From Coriobacteriia bacterium (GTDB lineage Bacteria > Actinomycetota > Coriobacteriia > Coriobacteriales > UBA8131): a DNA stretch of 64,000 nucleotides. Made by a program: the position numbers and the translations under genes. The notes beneath the pieces are model-generated. The model ran no database searches and was not told the DNA's origin. It saw only the letters and a list, made by a program, of their open reading frames with translations. Every line of letters begins with the position of its first letter. The first letter of the stretch is position 1. Where the stretch lies: positions 1 to 64,000 of the forward strand of contig WRHU01000001.1 of the NCBI GenBank assembly GCA_009783085.1. The letters run 5' to 3'. Shown here piece after piece: positions 18,681 through 27,802 of the stretch.

Positions 18681-18894
18681 GGTGGGTGCTTGCTGGTGTT
18701 GGTGCACAGGTTGATGCTTCTGGCGTTAGTGCAGAGGGTGAGCTTTGAGTCGAGGCAAGAGCCGTGTGCTGAGCAACCGGTAGGGGCAGGTGCATAAGAG
18801 GGCTTTATACGGTATCATTCTTTAGGTTGATTTTGATTATTATTTTGCGCCTGGGCTGCTTTTTTGGGCTGCGTGTGCGCACCGAGCAAATTGT
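18681..18894. other. Gene-free spacer between ABC-F and M50 protease
   Basis: The first 80 bp repeat degenerate GGTGCTGGTGCA-like units that echo the end of the ABC-F gene (GGTGCTGGTGCA at its stop). The rest has no open frame. TTTATACGGTATCAT near 18808 may be part of a promoter, but no convincing -35 is seen. Confidence 0.4.
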
Positions 18895-19599
18895 TTGAAA
18901 CGAGGACCTGTGGACGGAATGCTTTTTGGAATACTACCTGTGTATGCAGTTATAGCTTTTTTGTGCTTTATTCCTGCCATTGTTATTCACGAGGTATCGC
19001 ACGGTTTTGTTGCGCATCTCCTCGGCGACCCAACGGCAAAAAAGCAGGGGCGTCTTTCGCTCAATCCTCTCTCTCACATCGACCCATTTGGAACGGTTGT
19101 CCTACCGCTGATACTTGCTTTTGTGGGTGGCCCCGTTTTTGGCTACGCAAAGCCGGTTCCCTATAATCCTTCTCATTTTAAGAACGTGCGGGTAGGGGAG
19201 CTTCTTACCGGGCTCGCAGGGCCTGCCTCCAACATTATTATGGCGGCTCTTACGGTTGTGATAGCGTATCTGGTGGCGACCTTTGCTCCGCAAGCACCTT
19301 TTTGGCTCTTTACGGTGTTTTATTATTTCATTTTCATAAATCTGGTGCTGGCGTTCTTTAATCTCATACCGCTGCCGCCTTTGGACGGCGCAAGCATTAT
19401 TGCCCTGTTCTTGCCTGACAAAGCACTGCGTCAGTATTATCAAATACAGCAGTACGCCTTGCCGATACTGCTCATACTTATGTTTATGGGGCCGTATATA
19501 TTTGGCTTTAATCCCATTTCTGTCTACCTTGGGGCAACGGCGGGAAACCTTGCCGACTGGGCATTTAGTTTGGTGCCACTTCCCGGGCCGTTACTCTGA
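18895..19599 (+). CDS. Site-2 protease-like M50 membrane metallopeptidase
   Basis: Intramembrane zinc protease of the short, PDZ-less M50 group. The zinc site is VIHEVSHG (HExxH) in the first helix; a second ligand is the Asp of NLIPLPPLDG. GRLSLNPLSHIDPFGTVVLP is the family signature after the first helix. Five to six membrane segments; 234 residues. The start is uncertain: TTG 18895, GTG 18910 and ATG 18919 are all in frame, and GAGGA at 18902-18906 lies between them. The substrate is unknown. The trpS promoter lies at its 3' end. Confidence 0.88.
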   Translation: MKRGPVDGMLFGILPVYAVIAFLCFIPAIVIHEVSHGFVAHLLGDPTAKKQGRLSLNPLSHIDPFGTVVLPLILAFVGGPVFGYAKPVPYNPSHFKNVRVGELLTGLAGPASNIIMAALTVVIAYLVATFAPQAPFWLFTVFYYFIFINLVLAFFNLIPLPPLDGASIIALFLPDKALRQYYQIQQYALPILLILMFMGPYIFGFNPISVYLGATAGNLADWAFSLVPLPGPLL

Positions 19600-19608
19600 T
19601 GCCCCTAA

Positions 19609-20670
<1,062 letters not shown>

Positions 20671-20713
20671 CGTGTTCAGGTATTTAGGTGATTTTGCTGA
20701 TGATAGGTGATAG

Positions 20714-21943
20714 ATGTCGTATCGGGTAAAAATAGAATCCTTTGAAGGTCCCTTTCAGCTGCTGCTTGCTTTGGTAAGCGAGCAGAAGGTTGACATTGGC
20801 GCAGTTTCAGTCACCGAGGTTGCCGACCAATACCTTGCCTACCTTGATACCATGCACGATCTTGACATGGACGTTGCAAGTGACTTTTTGGTGGTTGCTT
20901 CCACCTTGTTAGCGATAAAAGCCTCCTCTCTGCTGCCAAGCGATAATCCGGTGGACTATGACGAGGAGTTTGAGGATTTTTCGCCGAGCGAAGCGCGCGA
21001 CATACTTATTGCCCGTTTGATTGCCTATAAGCAGTTCAAAAATGTTGCTGCGTCCTTTGGTTCTCGCCTTGAGTCCGAAAGTCGCATGCACGCACGACAA
21101 GCTGGTCTTGAGGCTTCATTTGTAGGGCTTTTGCCCGATTATCTTGAGGGCGTTACGCTTCGAGGCCTTGCGGTGATATGCGCTGATTTGGCGGCGCGCC
21201 GTAAGACCTTCTTGCTTGACGCAGCGCATATCACCGCAAGACCTATCCCTGTAGAGGAGCGTCTTGAGGTAATGGCTCGACGTCTTGCTGCACATCGAAA
21301 AATGACCTTTGCTCAGCTAATTGAAAACTCGACTGACCCTATGCAGATTGTGGTGAGTTTTCTCGCTGTTTTGGAAATGTATCACCAGGGCATGATTGAC
21401 TTGGAACAAACCGAGCATCAGGGTGTTATCGACATTGTGTATCGGGATAAAGACGATTGGGCACCAGCCCCTGATGTTGAGGAACCCGATGACGTGGTGG
21501 TTGAATACTTAGAAACCTTGGTCGATGATGAGGATAGCGAACAAGACGATATGGCTCACAACGTGGCCGAGCAGGACGACGAAGCTGAGGACGACGACGA
21601 AGCCGACGAAGCTGAGGACGATGACGCCGACGAAGCCGACGAAGCTGAGGACGACGACGCAGAGCAAGACGATGATGCAGAACTAGACGATATAGCTCAC
21701 AATGAGGAGCATTTGTCAGACCTTGATGCCTCTGATGCGTTTGACGCTCTCAATACGCTGTATGAAGCCGATGAGATTTCCGCGCCCGATGAACCTGTTG
21801 AGCTTGATGCAGCTTTTGCGCCTGACGAATCTTTTGAGTTCGACGAATCTCATGAGTTTGATGAGCCCTATGAAGCCGAGGAGCCCGAGCTGCGTGGTAG
21901 AAAGGCTAAGCGAGCCAGAAAGAAACGAGGGAGAATACTATGA
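20714..21943 (+). CDS. scpA: Segregation and condensation protein A with acidic C-terminal tail
   Basis: Kleisin subunit of the SMC-ScpAB condensin. The N-terminal SMC-neck-binding domain is typical (YRVKIESFEGPFQLLLALV, then DLDMDVASDFLVVASTLLAIKA with LLP). The winged-helix C-domain ends near residue 245 (VSFLAVLEMYHQGMIDLEQ). A further tail of about 160 residues is almost pure Asp/Glu/Ala, with tandem EDDDEADEA units, then a Phe/Asp/Glu part and a basic end (RGRKAKRARKKRGR). Standard ScpA has about 250 residues, so the tail is unusual. The scpB ATG overlaps the stop by 4 bp. Confidence 0.92.
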   Translation: MSYRVKIESFEGPFQLLLALVSEQKVDIGAVSVTEVADQYLAYLDTMHDLDMDVASDFLVVASTLLAIKASSLLPSDNPVDYDEEFEDFSPSEARDILIARLIAYKQFKNVAASFGSRLESESRMHARQAGLEASFVGLLPDYLEGVTLRGLAVICADLAARRKTFLLDAAHITARPIPVEERLEVMARRLAAHRKMTFAQLIENSTDPMQIVVSFLAVLEMYHQGMIDLEQTEHQGVIDIVYRDKDDWAPAPDVEEPDDVVVEYLETLVDDEDSEQDDMAHNVAEQDDEAEDDDEADEAEDDDADEADEAEDDDAEQDDDAELDDIAHNEEHLSDLDASDAFDALNTLYEADEISAPDEPVELDAAFAPDESFEFDESHEFDEPYEAEEPELRGRKAKRARKKRGRIL

Positions 21944-22866
21944 GTGAAGGCAAGCGCGACACCAAAAACAAGGACAAGGATAAAGACGTGGAAAAAGACA
22001 TCGAAAAAGATGTAGATAAAGATACGGTACAACGCCATGAGCCGCGCCACGTACGTGATGAGAGCGGCGAGCCTGCTGCCCTGCACGGTGCGATTGAAGC
22101 GCTCTTGTTTGTTTCAGATGAGCCCGTAAGTGCCGCTGTACTTTCAAAGGTCCTCGAGAAAACTCCCTCACAGGTTGACGAAGCGCTCACCACGCTTGCA
22201 CAGCGTTTTGAGGACGAGGACAGAGGTATCCAGCTGCGAGAAATTGCCGGGGGCTGGCGTTTTTATTCTCACCCGGCCTTCCATGAACTTATTGAGCAGT
22301 ACGTTCTTTCTTGGGATACCCGCTCGCTTTCGCAGGCTGCCCTTGAAGCACTTGCGGTAGTTGCTTATCACCAACCTGCTACCCGTGCTGCCGTCAACAG
22401 CGTTCGTGGTGTTAACTCAGAAGGTGTTATTTCCTCGCTTATTGACAAAGGACTGGTGCGCGAAATGGGGCGTGATTCTGGCCCCGGCAACGCCATTTTG
22501 TATGGCACAACGCACACCTTCCTCGAAAAGTTTGGCCTTAAAACTCTCAAAGAATTGCCACCGCTTGAGGATTTTGCCCCCGACGAGGAGAGCAAGGCAT
22601 TTATCCGTGAGCGTCTTTCTGCCCATGCGCCCGCTCTTGAGGAGTTTGACGAGGACGACAACGAACGTGACGTATCGCTGGAACAAGCCGAGCTTGACGA
22701 GCAAGCCGAGCTAGAGGAGCAGGACGAGCAGAACGAGCAGGACGAGGACGACAACGAACGTGACATATCGCTGGAACAAGTTGAGCTTGCGGAACCAGAC
22801 GAGCTAGACGAACAGGACGAAACCGATGACGTATCCGATGCGCCTTCAGAAGTTTCTCGCTCGTAG
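21940..22866 (+). CDS. scpB: Segregation and condensation protein B with charged tails
   Basis: Winged-helix dimer that binds the middle of ScpA. The core runs from about residue 45 to 215: ALHGAIEALLFVSDEPVSAAVL, LREIAGGWRFYSHP, LSQAALEALAVVAYHQPATRA and the VRGVNSEGVISSLIDKGLV turn. The N-terminus is a Lys/Asp repeat (KDKDKDVEKDIEKDVDKD) and the C-terminus an acidic Glu/Gln/Asp repeat with two copies of DDNERDxSLEQ. Standard ScpB has about 190 residues, against 308 here. The last 41 bp are read again, in another frame, as the start of the pseudouridine synthase gene. Confidence 0.91.
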   Translation: MSEGKRDTKNKDKDKDVEKDIEKDVDKDTVQRHEPRHVRDESGEPAALHGAIEALLFVSDEPVSAAVLSKVLEKTPSQVDEALTTLAQRFEDEDRGIQLREIAGGWRFYSHPAFHELIEQYVLSWDTRSLSQAALEALAVVAYHQPATRAAVNSVRGVNSEGVISSLIDKGLVREMGRDSGPGNAILYGTTHTFLEKFGLKTLKELPPLEDFAPDEESKAFIRERLSAHAPALEEFDEDDNERDVSLEQAELDEQAELEEQDEQNEQDEDDNERDISLEQVELAEPDELDEQDETDDVSDAPSEVSRS

Positions 22867-23686
22867 CGGAGCTGCCTCACGCCGCAAATCTGAGGACTTG
22901 ATGACCGCCGGGCGTGTAAGCGTCAATGATGTCATTGTCACCGAACTAGGAACAAAAGTAAATCCTGCCGTTGACACCGTAAAGGTCGACGGTTTGCCCA
23001 TCACCCTCAATACGGGACATACCTATCTCATGCTCAATAAGCCTGTCGGTTACCTTACCACGATGGATGATCCGCACGGGCGCTCAACGGTCAAGGAGCT
23101 TGTTTGCAGCGAGGAGCATCCGGGGTTGTTTCCGGTGGGGCGGCTGGACTATGACACAACGGGGTTATTGCTCTTTACCACCAACGGCGAACTTGCCCAT
23201 CGCTTGTTGCACCCCCGCCACCACGTAACTAAACAGTATCTTGCACGGGTGGACGGTGTTCTTACTGAGGAGGACGCAGTACAGCTGAGAGAGGGCATTT
23301 TGCTCAACGACGGTTTGACCCTGCCCGCAGAAGTAACCATTCTTACCCCCAATCAAGATCCAGAGCTCAATAAGCATCATCTCAAACACTACAAAAAGCT
23401 CAATACCAATGAGCGCTACGAATTAGCAAAAGGCACGTTGCCAGTGGTTACCACCGAGCTCAGTATTGCTTTGCGAGAGGGGCGTAAACGACAGATTAAA
23501 CGCATGTGTGCGGAGGTTGGTCACCCTGTTTTAGAGCTGCACCGTTCGTCTTTTGGACCGCTTGAATTGGGAGAACTTGAAGTAGGCAGCTGGCGCTATC
23601 TCAGCTGCGAGGAACAAGAACTCCTAGAACAAGCTGTTGGCTACGAGAATGAGATGGCAAACGCAAGCGAGCAAACACCAAGCTAA
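22826..23686 (+). CDS. rluB: RluB/RsuA-family rRNA pseudouridine synthase
   Basis: Modifies 23S (RluB) or 16S (RsuA) rRNA. The S4 RNA-binding domain opens with MRLQKFLARSGAASRRKSE; the catalytic Asp lies in GRLDYDTTGLLLFTTNGE. KQYLARVDG and LREGRKRQIKRMCAEVGHPV complete the family signature. AGGA at 22814-22817 is 8 nt before the ATG at 22826, supporting a start inside scpB; ATG 22838 is the alternative. The usual scpA-scpB-rluB order is kept. The stop overlaps the convergent MFS stop by 3 bp with no terminator between. Confidence 0.93.
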   Translation: MTYPMRLQKFLARSGAASRRKSEDLMTAGRVSVNDVIVTELGTKVNPAVDTVKVDGLPITLNTGHTYLMLNKPVGYLTTMDDPHGRSTVKELVCSEEHPGLFPVGRLDYDTTGLLLFTTNGELAHRLLHPRHHVTKQYLARVDGVLTEEDAVQLREGILLNDGLTLPAEVTILTPNQDPELNKHHLKHYKKLNTNERYELAKGTLPVVTTELSIALREGRKRQIKRMCAEVGHPVLELHRSSFGPLELGELEVGSWRYLSCEEQELLEQAVGYENEMANASEQTPS

Positions 23687-25194
23687 GATTTTTCTGGCTC
23701 ACCTAGAGTTTCTTGAGCCTTTTGCGCCCGCCTCAGGTAGAGAAAAATACTCAACGAAATAAGCGAGAATATCAGAGAAACAGCAACGATGCATCTAAAG
23801 GCAAGCAGATAGGTGTCGCCTGCCGTAAAGCTCGGCGCAAAAAGACCCGTAAACAAACCAAAAAGCCCAGCCGAAGCACCCGTTCCCAAACAAAAGGCAA
23901 GGTTTCTGTTGGTTCCCACAAAACCGCTTGCATAACTTGAGAACTTTCTGCCAGCAGCCGTCATAATCTCACTGTTGTTGGGCGTATTGAGCAAGCCCAT
24001 TCCCAGACCAATAAGTGCGAGATACCCAATAACAAAAATGACGTTTTGCTCGGCAGGAATAAAAAATGCCAAACAGAACGCAGCGATAATCAAAGACAGG
24101 GCAATCGGCATAACACGCATGGCTCCTAGATGGTCAGACAAAAAGCCTGCCACTGGCCCCATCAAACCCATGGCTATGGCAGAAACCATCAGCACAAGAC
24201 CTGCGTTGGCAACGGGCATATTCCAAAGATTTTGCAAAAAGAACGGCAGCTGAAAGGCAATCATGATGTTTGCAGCATAGGTAAAAAAGGCGATTAAATT
24301 TCCGAGAGAAAAGCGCTGATTGCGCAGTAAGCTTATTTCGAGCAAGGGTTGTTTTTGCCTGCGCTCGACGTACAAAAAGAGTGGCACCAGCAAGATGAGT
24401 GCTCCGAGGAACCAATGACTCCCTGTAAAGCTTCCGCTTATACCTAAGATAAGCGTTGAGATAATGCCGGCAAGTAAAAGTGCCCCAAACTTGTCGAGTG
24501 GGGGAGCGTCAACTTGTTTGGGCACGGGGGAGCGCAAAAAGAGCGCGGCGAGCAAAGCGGTAATGCACATAAAGGGAACGTTGATAAAAAAGAGGAGGTG
24601 CCACGGCGCAACAGAAAGTACCAGACCGCCGAGCGATGGCCCTAAAAGATTGCCAATGCCAACCATGAGAACGGTAACACCGAGCGCCCTGCCTCGTTGC
24701 TTTTGCGGAAAGAGTGTTACCACCAGTCCCATACTCGTAGCCATCATCAGCGCACCACCAAGAGCCTGCACGGCACGGGCACCTAAAAGAAACTCAAACC
24801 CGGGAGAAAACCCACAGAGGAGCGAGCCGGTCGCAAAAACCCATGCTCCGGTGATATAAATACGATGGCTTCCTATGCGGTCGCCAATGCGACCGGCGAG
24901 CAGCATAAAAGAACCCAAGACAATGAGATAAATAGTGGTTACCCACTGTACTTGCCCCATAGAAATACCAAACTCAGATGCAAGTATTGGATTGGCTATG
25001 TGGATACTGCTGGCATTAAGCGTTGACATTAGGGTACCAATAGAGGTTATCGAGAGTGCGAGCCATTTATTGGTGTGTTTAGCGGGAGGTTTCTCGCTCT
25101 GATTAGTGAGCGAATGAGCGAGTGGTTGCGCATCTTGCTTATTGAGTGGTGCAGTGCTTTGTTGAGAGGACGGTTTTGAGCTAGCTGGGTTCAT
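23683..25194 (-). CDS. MFS transporter, DHA2-like
   Basis: About 14 predicted membrane helices, the size of drug:H+ antiporter family 2 members. The motif A loop is LLAGRIGDRIGSHR; NASSIHIANPILASEFGI is the motif D-like first helix. A Ser/Gln/Pro-rich cytoplasmic N-terminus of about 45 residues precedes helix 1. The frame is open up to 25368, but the ATG at 25194 overlaps the end of the upstream transporter gene by 14 bp, which gives a natural coupled start and 503 residues. It is the last gene of the hydrogenase/transporter run. Substrate unknown; export of a toxic compound or metabolite is a family-level guess. Confidence 0.85.
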   Translation of the reverse strand: MNPASSKPSSQQSTAPLNKQDAQPLAHSLTNQSEKPPAKHTNKWLALSITSIGTLMSTLNASSIHIANPILASEFGISMGQVQWVTTIYLIVLGSFMLLAGRIGDRIGSHRIYITGAWVFATGSLLCGFSPGFEFLLGARAVQALGGALMMATSMGLVVTLFPQKQRGRALGVTVLMVGIGNLLGPSLGGLVLSVAPWHLLFFINVPFMCITALLAALFLRSPVPKQVDAPPLDKFGALLLAGIISTLILGISGSFTGSHWFLGALILLVPLFLYVERRQKQPLLEISLLRNQRFSLGNLIAFFTYAANIMIAFQLPFFLQNLWNMPVANAGLVLMVSAIAMGLMGPVAGFLSDHLGAMRVMPIALSLIIAAFCLAFFIPAEQNVIFVIGYLALIGLGMGLLNTPNNSEIMTAAGRKFSSYASGFVGTNRNLAFCLGTGASAGLFGLFTGLFAPSFTAGDTYLLAFRCIVAVSLIFSLISLSIFLYLRRAQKAQETLGEPEKS

Positions 25195-26608
25195 GAGTTC
25201 TCGTTTCTGCAAGTTTAATAATCTCTGTGTTAAGTGCTCGTGCGTCATTCTCATCGTGGCTTGCCATGATAAGGATACGCCCACCAAGCTCTTGGTTGAT
25301 AAAATCGTATGCTTGTTGGCAGCTTTTTGCGTCGAGTCCTGCAAAAGGCTCATCGAGCAACACAACATCGGAGCTTACGGCTAAAGCTCGGCAAAGCTCA
25401 AGTCGCCTTCGCATACCACCAGAAAGCTGCGAGGCGGGAAGATCAAGTGAGGCCTCGGGCAAAAGGCGTGCCAACAAAGTACGGATTTCTTTGTTGCTTC
25501 GCTCAAGCCCTGCGACCAACTGAACATTTTCAACTGCCGAGCGCTGTTCAAAAAGTCGTGCTTCTTGAAACACCATGGTAGTTTTTCCGGCGTTTTCTAT
25601 CTGCCCGCTGCTGGGGGCAAGAAGTTTTGCAAGCATCAGAAGCAGCGTTGTTTTGCCTCCGCCTGACGCCGATTTAATCATGGTGCGACTGCTTGGCTTG
25701 AAGTCAAAATAAAAATTATCAACAACCGTTTTGCTCTCAAAGGATTTGCTTACCCCATGCGCCAAAAGCCTTTGCTTGAGCCTCTGGTCAGAGTCCTGTC
25801 CAGAAACTCCCTGCGCTTTGGCTAAGGCCTTAGGTTTGGGTAAAGCGGCTTTCCAGAGCCAGTTTCCACTTGCACTCAGCAGACGCAAAAAGCCCTTCTC
25901 ACATAATAGGGCGGCAATAACTATCACGATAGTCCAGGCAAATAACTCAGCGGAGCTGAGAAGTATTTTTGACTGATAGATGCGCTCACCAATACTTCCC
26001 AGCGGCAGACCAATAAGCTCGGCAGCAATGCCCGACTTCCAGCTCATGCCAACACCAACACGTGAGCCAGCTACCAAAAACGGCAGCATGGTTTGCCAGT
26101 GGAAGGCAAGAAGTTTTCTGCCAAAGGGAACGTTAAAAATACGGAGCATCTGCTCAAGTTTTGGATCGTGTGAGCGCAGACCCTCCACCATGGAAGAATA
26201 CATAAGGGGAAAGGCAACGAGAAAAACCGCTATCGCACCTACATAAGGCGAACCAAACCATAAGAGCAGTAAAACGATAAAACAAACAATGGGCACACTC
26301 TTGATAATCGTTACTGCGGGCACTAAAAAGGTTTCAAAGAGTTTGAAACGCCAGCTCAGCATTGCGAGTATAAAACCAACCAAAAGTGCAGCAAAAAATC
26401 CAGCGAGTATGCGCACGAGGGTATAAAGAATGGTACTCCAAAAGGCAAGTTTGCCAATGTTTGTAGCCAGTGTTTGCAAAACAGCGAGGGGCGAGCAGAG
26501 CAAAATCTCATTATTAACGCCGAGGCTTATCAGGTGCCAAATCAGCAGCCAGATAAGCCCAACGATTGTGTAGGTAAGCGGTTTTGGTATGTTATTGAGC
26601 GTTCGCAT
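25181..26608 (-). CDS. ABC transporter permease-ATPase fusion, SsuC/SsuB (TauC/TauB) type
   Basis: One 475-residue chain joins a permease to an ATPase that are normally separate. Residues 1 to about 255 form a BPD_transp_1-type permease with six helices and the EAA-like loop (EGLRSHDPKLEQMLRIFNVP). From about 285 it is an ATPase of the nitrate/sulfonate/taurine group: Walker A SASGGGKTT (the first Gly of GxxxxGKT is Ser), signature LSGGMRRRLELCRAL, Walker B VVLLDEPFAGLD, and H-loop ASHDEND. It lies 54 bp after the binding-protein gene and overlaps the MFS start by 14 bp. Substrate unknown; relatives import alkanesulfonates, nitrate or pyrimidine precursors of thiamine. Confidence 0.88.
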   Translation of the reverse strand: MRTLNNIPKPLTYTIVGLIWLLIWHLISLGVNNEILLCSPLAVLQTLATNIGKLAFWSTILYTLVRILAGFFAALLVGFILAMLSWRFKLFETFLVPAVTIIKSVPIVCFIVLLLLWFGSPYVGAIAVFLVAFPLMYSSMVEGLRSHDPKLEQMLRIFNVPFGRKLLAFHWQTMLPFLVAGSRVGVGMSWKSGIAAELIGLPLGSIGERIYQSKILLSSAELFAWTIVIVIAALLCEKGFLRLLSASGNWLWKAALPKPKALAKAQGVSGQDSDQRLKQRLLAHGVSKSFESKTVVDNFYFDFKPSSRTMIKSASGGGKTTLLLMLAKLLAPSSGQIENAGKTTMVFQEARLFEQRSAVENVQLVAGLERSNKEIRTLLARLLPEASLDLPASQLSGGMRRRLELCRALAVSSDVVLLDEPFAGLDAKSCQQAYDFINQELGGRILIMASHDENDARALNTEIIKLAETRTHEPS

Positions 26609-26662
26609 TGCCGTTTGTGTAAAGCCTCATTCCCACCTCGTTTGAGTGTTGTGCTGCTGCGG

Positions 26663-27802
26663 TTAGTCTTTCAGATAATAAAAATCATCCGTTGGCAGCG
26701 CACCGCCTATGGAATCAGGGTTTTGGGCATACAAAACCTGCAAGTAACCCTCCAGTGCCTCTTTCATTTCTGTTCCTGTCAAACAAACAAGATTGCAGCG
26801 TGGTATTGCTTTTTCGGCGATGGCAGCGTTGTCAATTATCTGCATGGTTTCAACCAAGCGTCCACTGCGTGCCGGATTATTATTAACAGCTTCAACCGAT
26901 GCACGTTGGTGGGCGATAAACTCAGCAACCACCTCAGGGTGTGCTTCGGCAAACTCAGTACGAACCACCGTAACACCGGTAACCAAAAGGCTTTCGCCCG
27001 GAACAAACTCATTCCATGCCTCAGTTAAAGAAATGCGTGCGGCAAGGTTTGGATTTTTAGTAGTAACCGCCGTAACGTAGGGCTCGGGCAAAACAGCAAG
27101 AGCGGTGGGGTCAGAGCTGATAACAGCGGCAAGCTCGGTAGCCTCTGAGCGATACTCAAGATTGACATTCTTAGCACCACTGGCCTCAAGCAAGGCGTTC
27201 ATAACGTATTCCGGTGTAGTGCCTTTGCCAACCATCAAAACGGTGCGATTGCTCAAATCCTTAAGGCTCGTAAGAGAGTCATCGGCAGAAACTACATACA
27301 AAACTCCGAGGTTGTTAATGTTGAGAACCTGAACGCCACCTTTCGTTTTTTGGTGAAGCACAGCGGCAACATTGGCGGGAAGCACCGCAATGTCTATCTC
27401 GCCGGTGGTTAAGGCAGGCAAAATCTCATCGGCTGTTCCGTAGATGTTAAAGGCATAGCTATTTTTAGGCCCCTCAGGAAAGACTGGTTTTTCAGGGTTC
27501 TCAGGGTTTTCAGAGGCCTCGGCAGTATCCTCGTCTGGGAGATAAATCTGGCCAGCCTCCTCAAAAAAGTAAGCCAGTCCGATTGACGTCGGGCCTTTCA
27601 AAGAAGCAACTCGTACAACAATAGACTCCTCGCCCTCATTGTGGGGAAGCGTGTTGTTGCAACTGGTCAAAACGGCAGCACCGGCAAGGGTGGCAGTAAC
27701 GCAAATAGTCACAAGGGCAGAGAGTATAAACGACCTTGCGTGTTTTGGTAGCTGGATACGATTTTTAAGCTTTTGTAACGTGATGTGCGACTTACTCCTC
27801 AT
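26663..27802 (-). CDS. ABC substrate-binding lipoprotein, SsuA/NMT1-like
   Basis: Extracytoplasmic binding protein for the permease-ATPase fusion downstream. A basic N-terminus and hydrophobic stretch end in the lipobox VLTSC (Cys48), giving a lipid-anchored protein. TTGEIDIAVLPANVAAVL and GKGTTPEYVMNALLEASG are typical of the nitrate/sulfonate/thiamine-precursor group. A Pro/Glu-rich insert of about 25 residues (ASENPENPEKPVFPEGPK) interrupts domain 1. The frame is open up to 27880. I choose ATG 27802, which lies within the last codons of the hydrogenase gene with GGAG 8 nt upstream, so translation is coupled to the hydrogenase (11-bp overlap). Confidence 0.87.
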   Translation of the reverse strand: MRSKSHITLQKLKNRIQLPKHARSFILSALVTICVTATLAGAAVLTSCNNTLPHNEGEESIVVRVASLKGPTSIGLAYFFEEAGQIYLPDEDTAEASENPENPEKPVFPEGPKNSYAFNIYGTADEILPALTTGEIDIAVLPANVAAVLHQKTKGGVQVLNINNLGVLYVVSADDSLTSLKDLSNRTVLMVGKGTTPEYVMNALLEASGAKNVNLEYRSEATELAAVISSDPTALAVLPEPYVTAVTTKNPNLAARISLTEAWNEFVPGESLLVTGVTVVRTEFAEAHPEVVAEFIAHQRASVEAVNNNPARSGRLVETMQIIDNAAIAEKAIPRCNLVCLTGTEMKEALEGYLQVLYAQNPDSIGGALPTDDFYYLKD

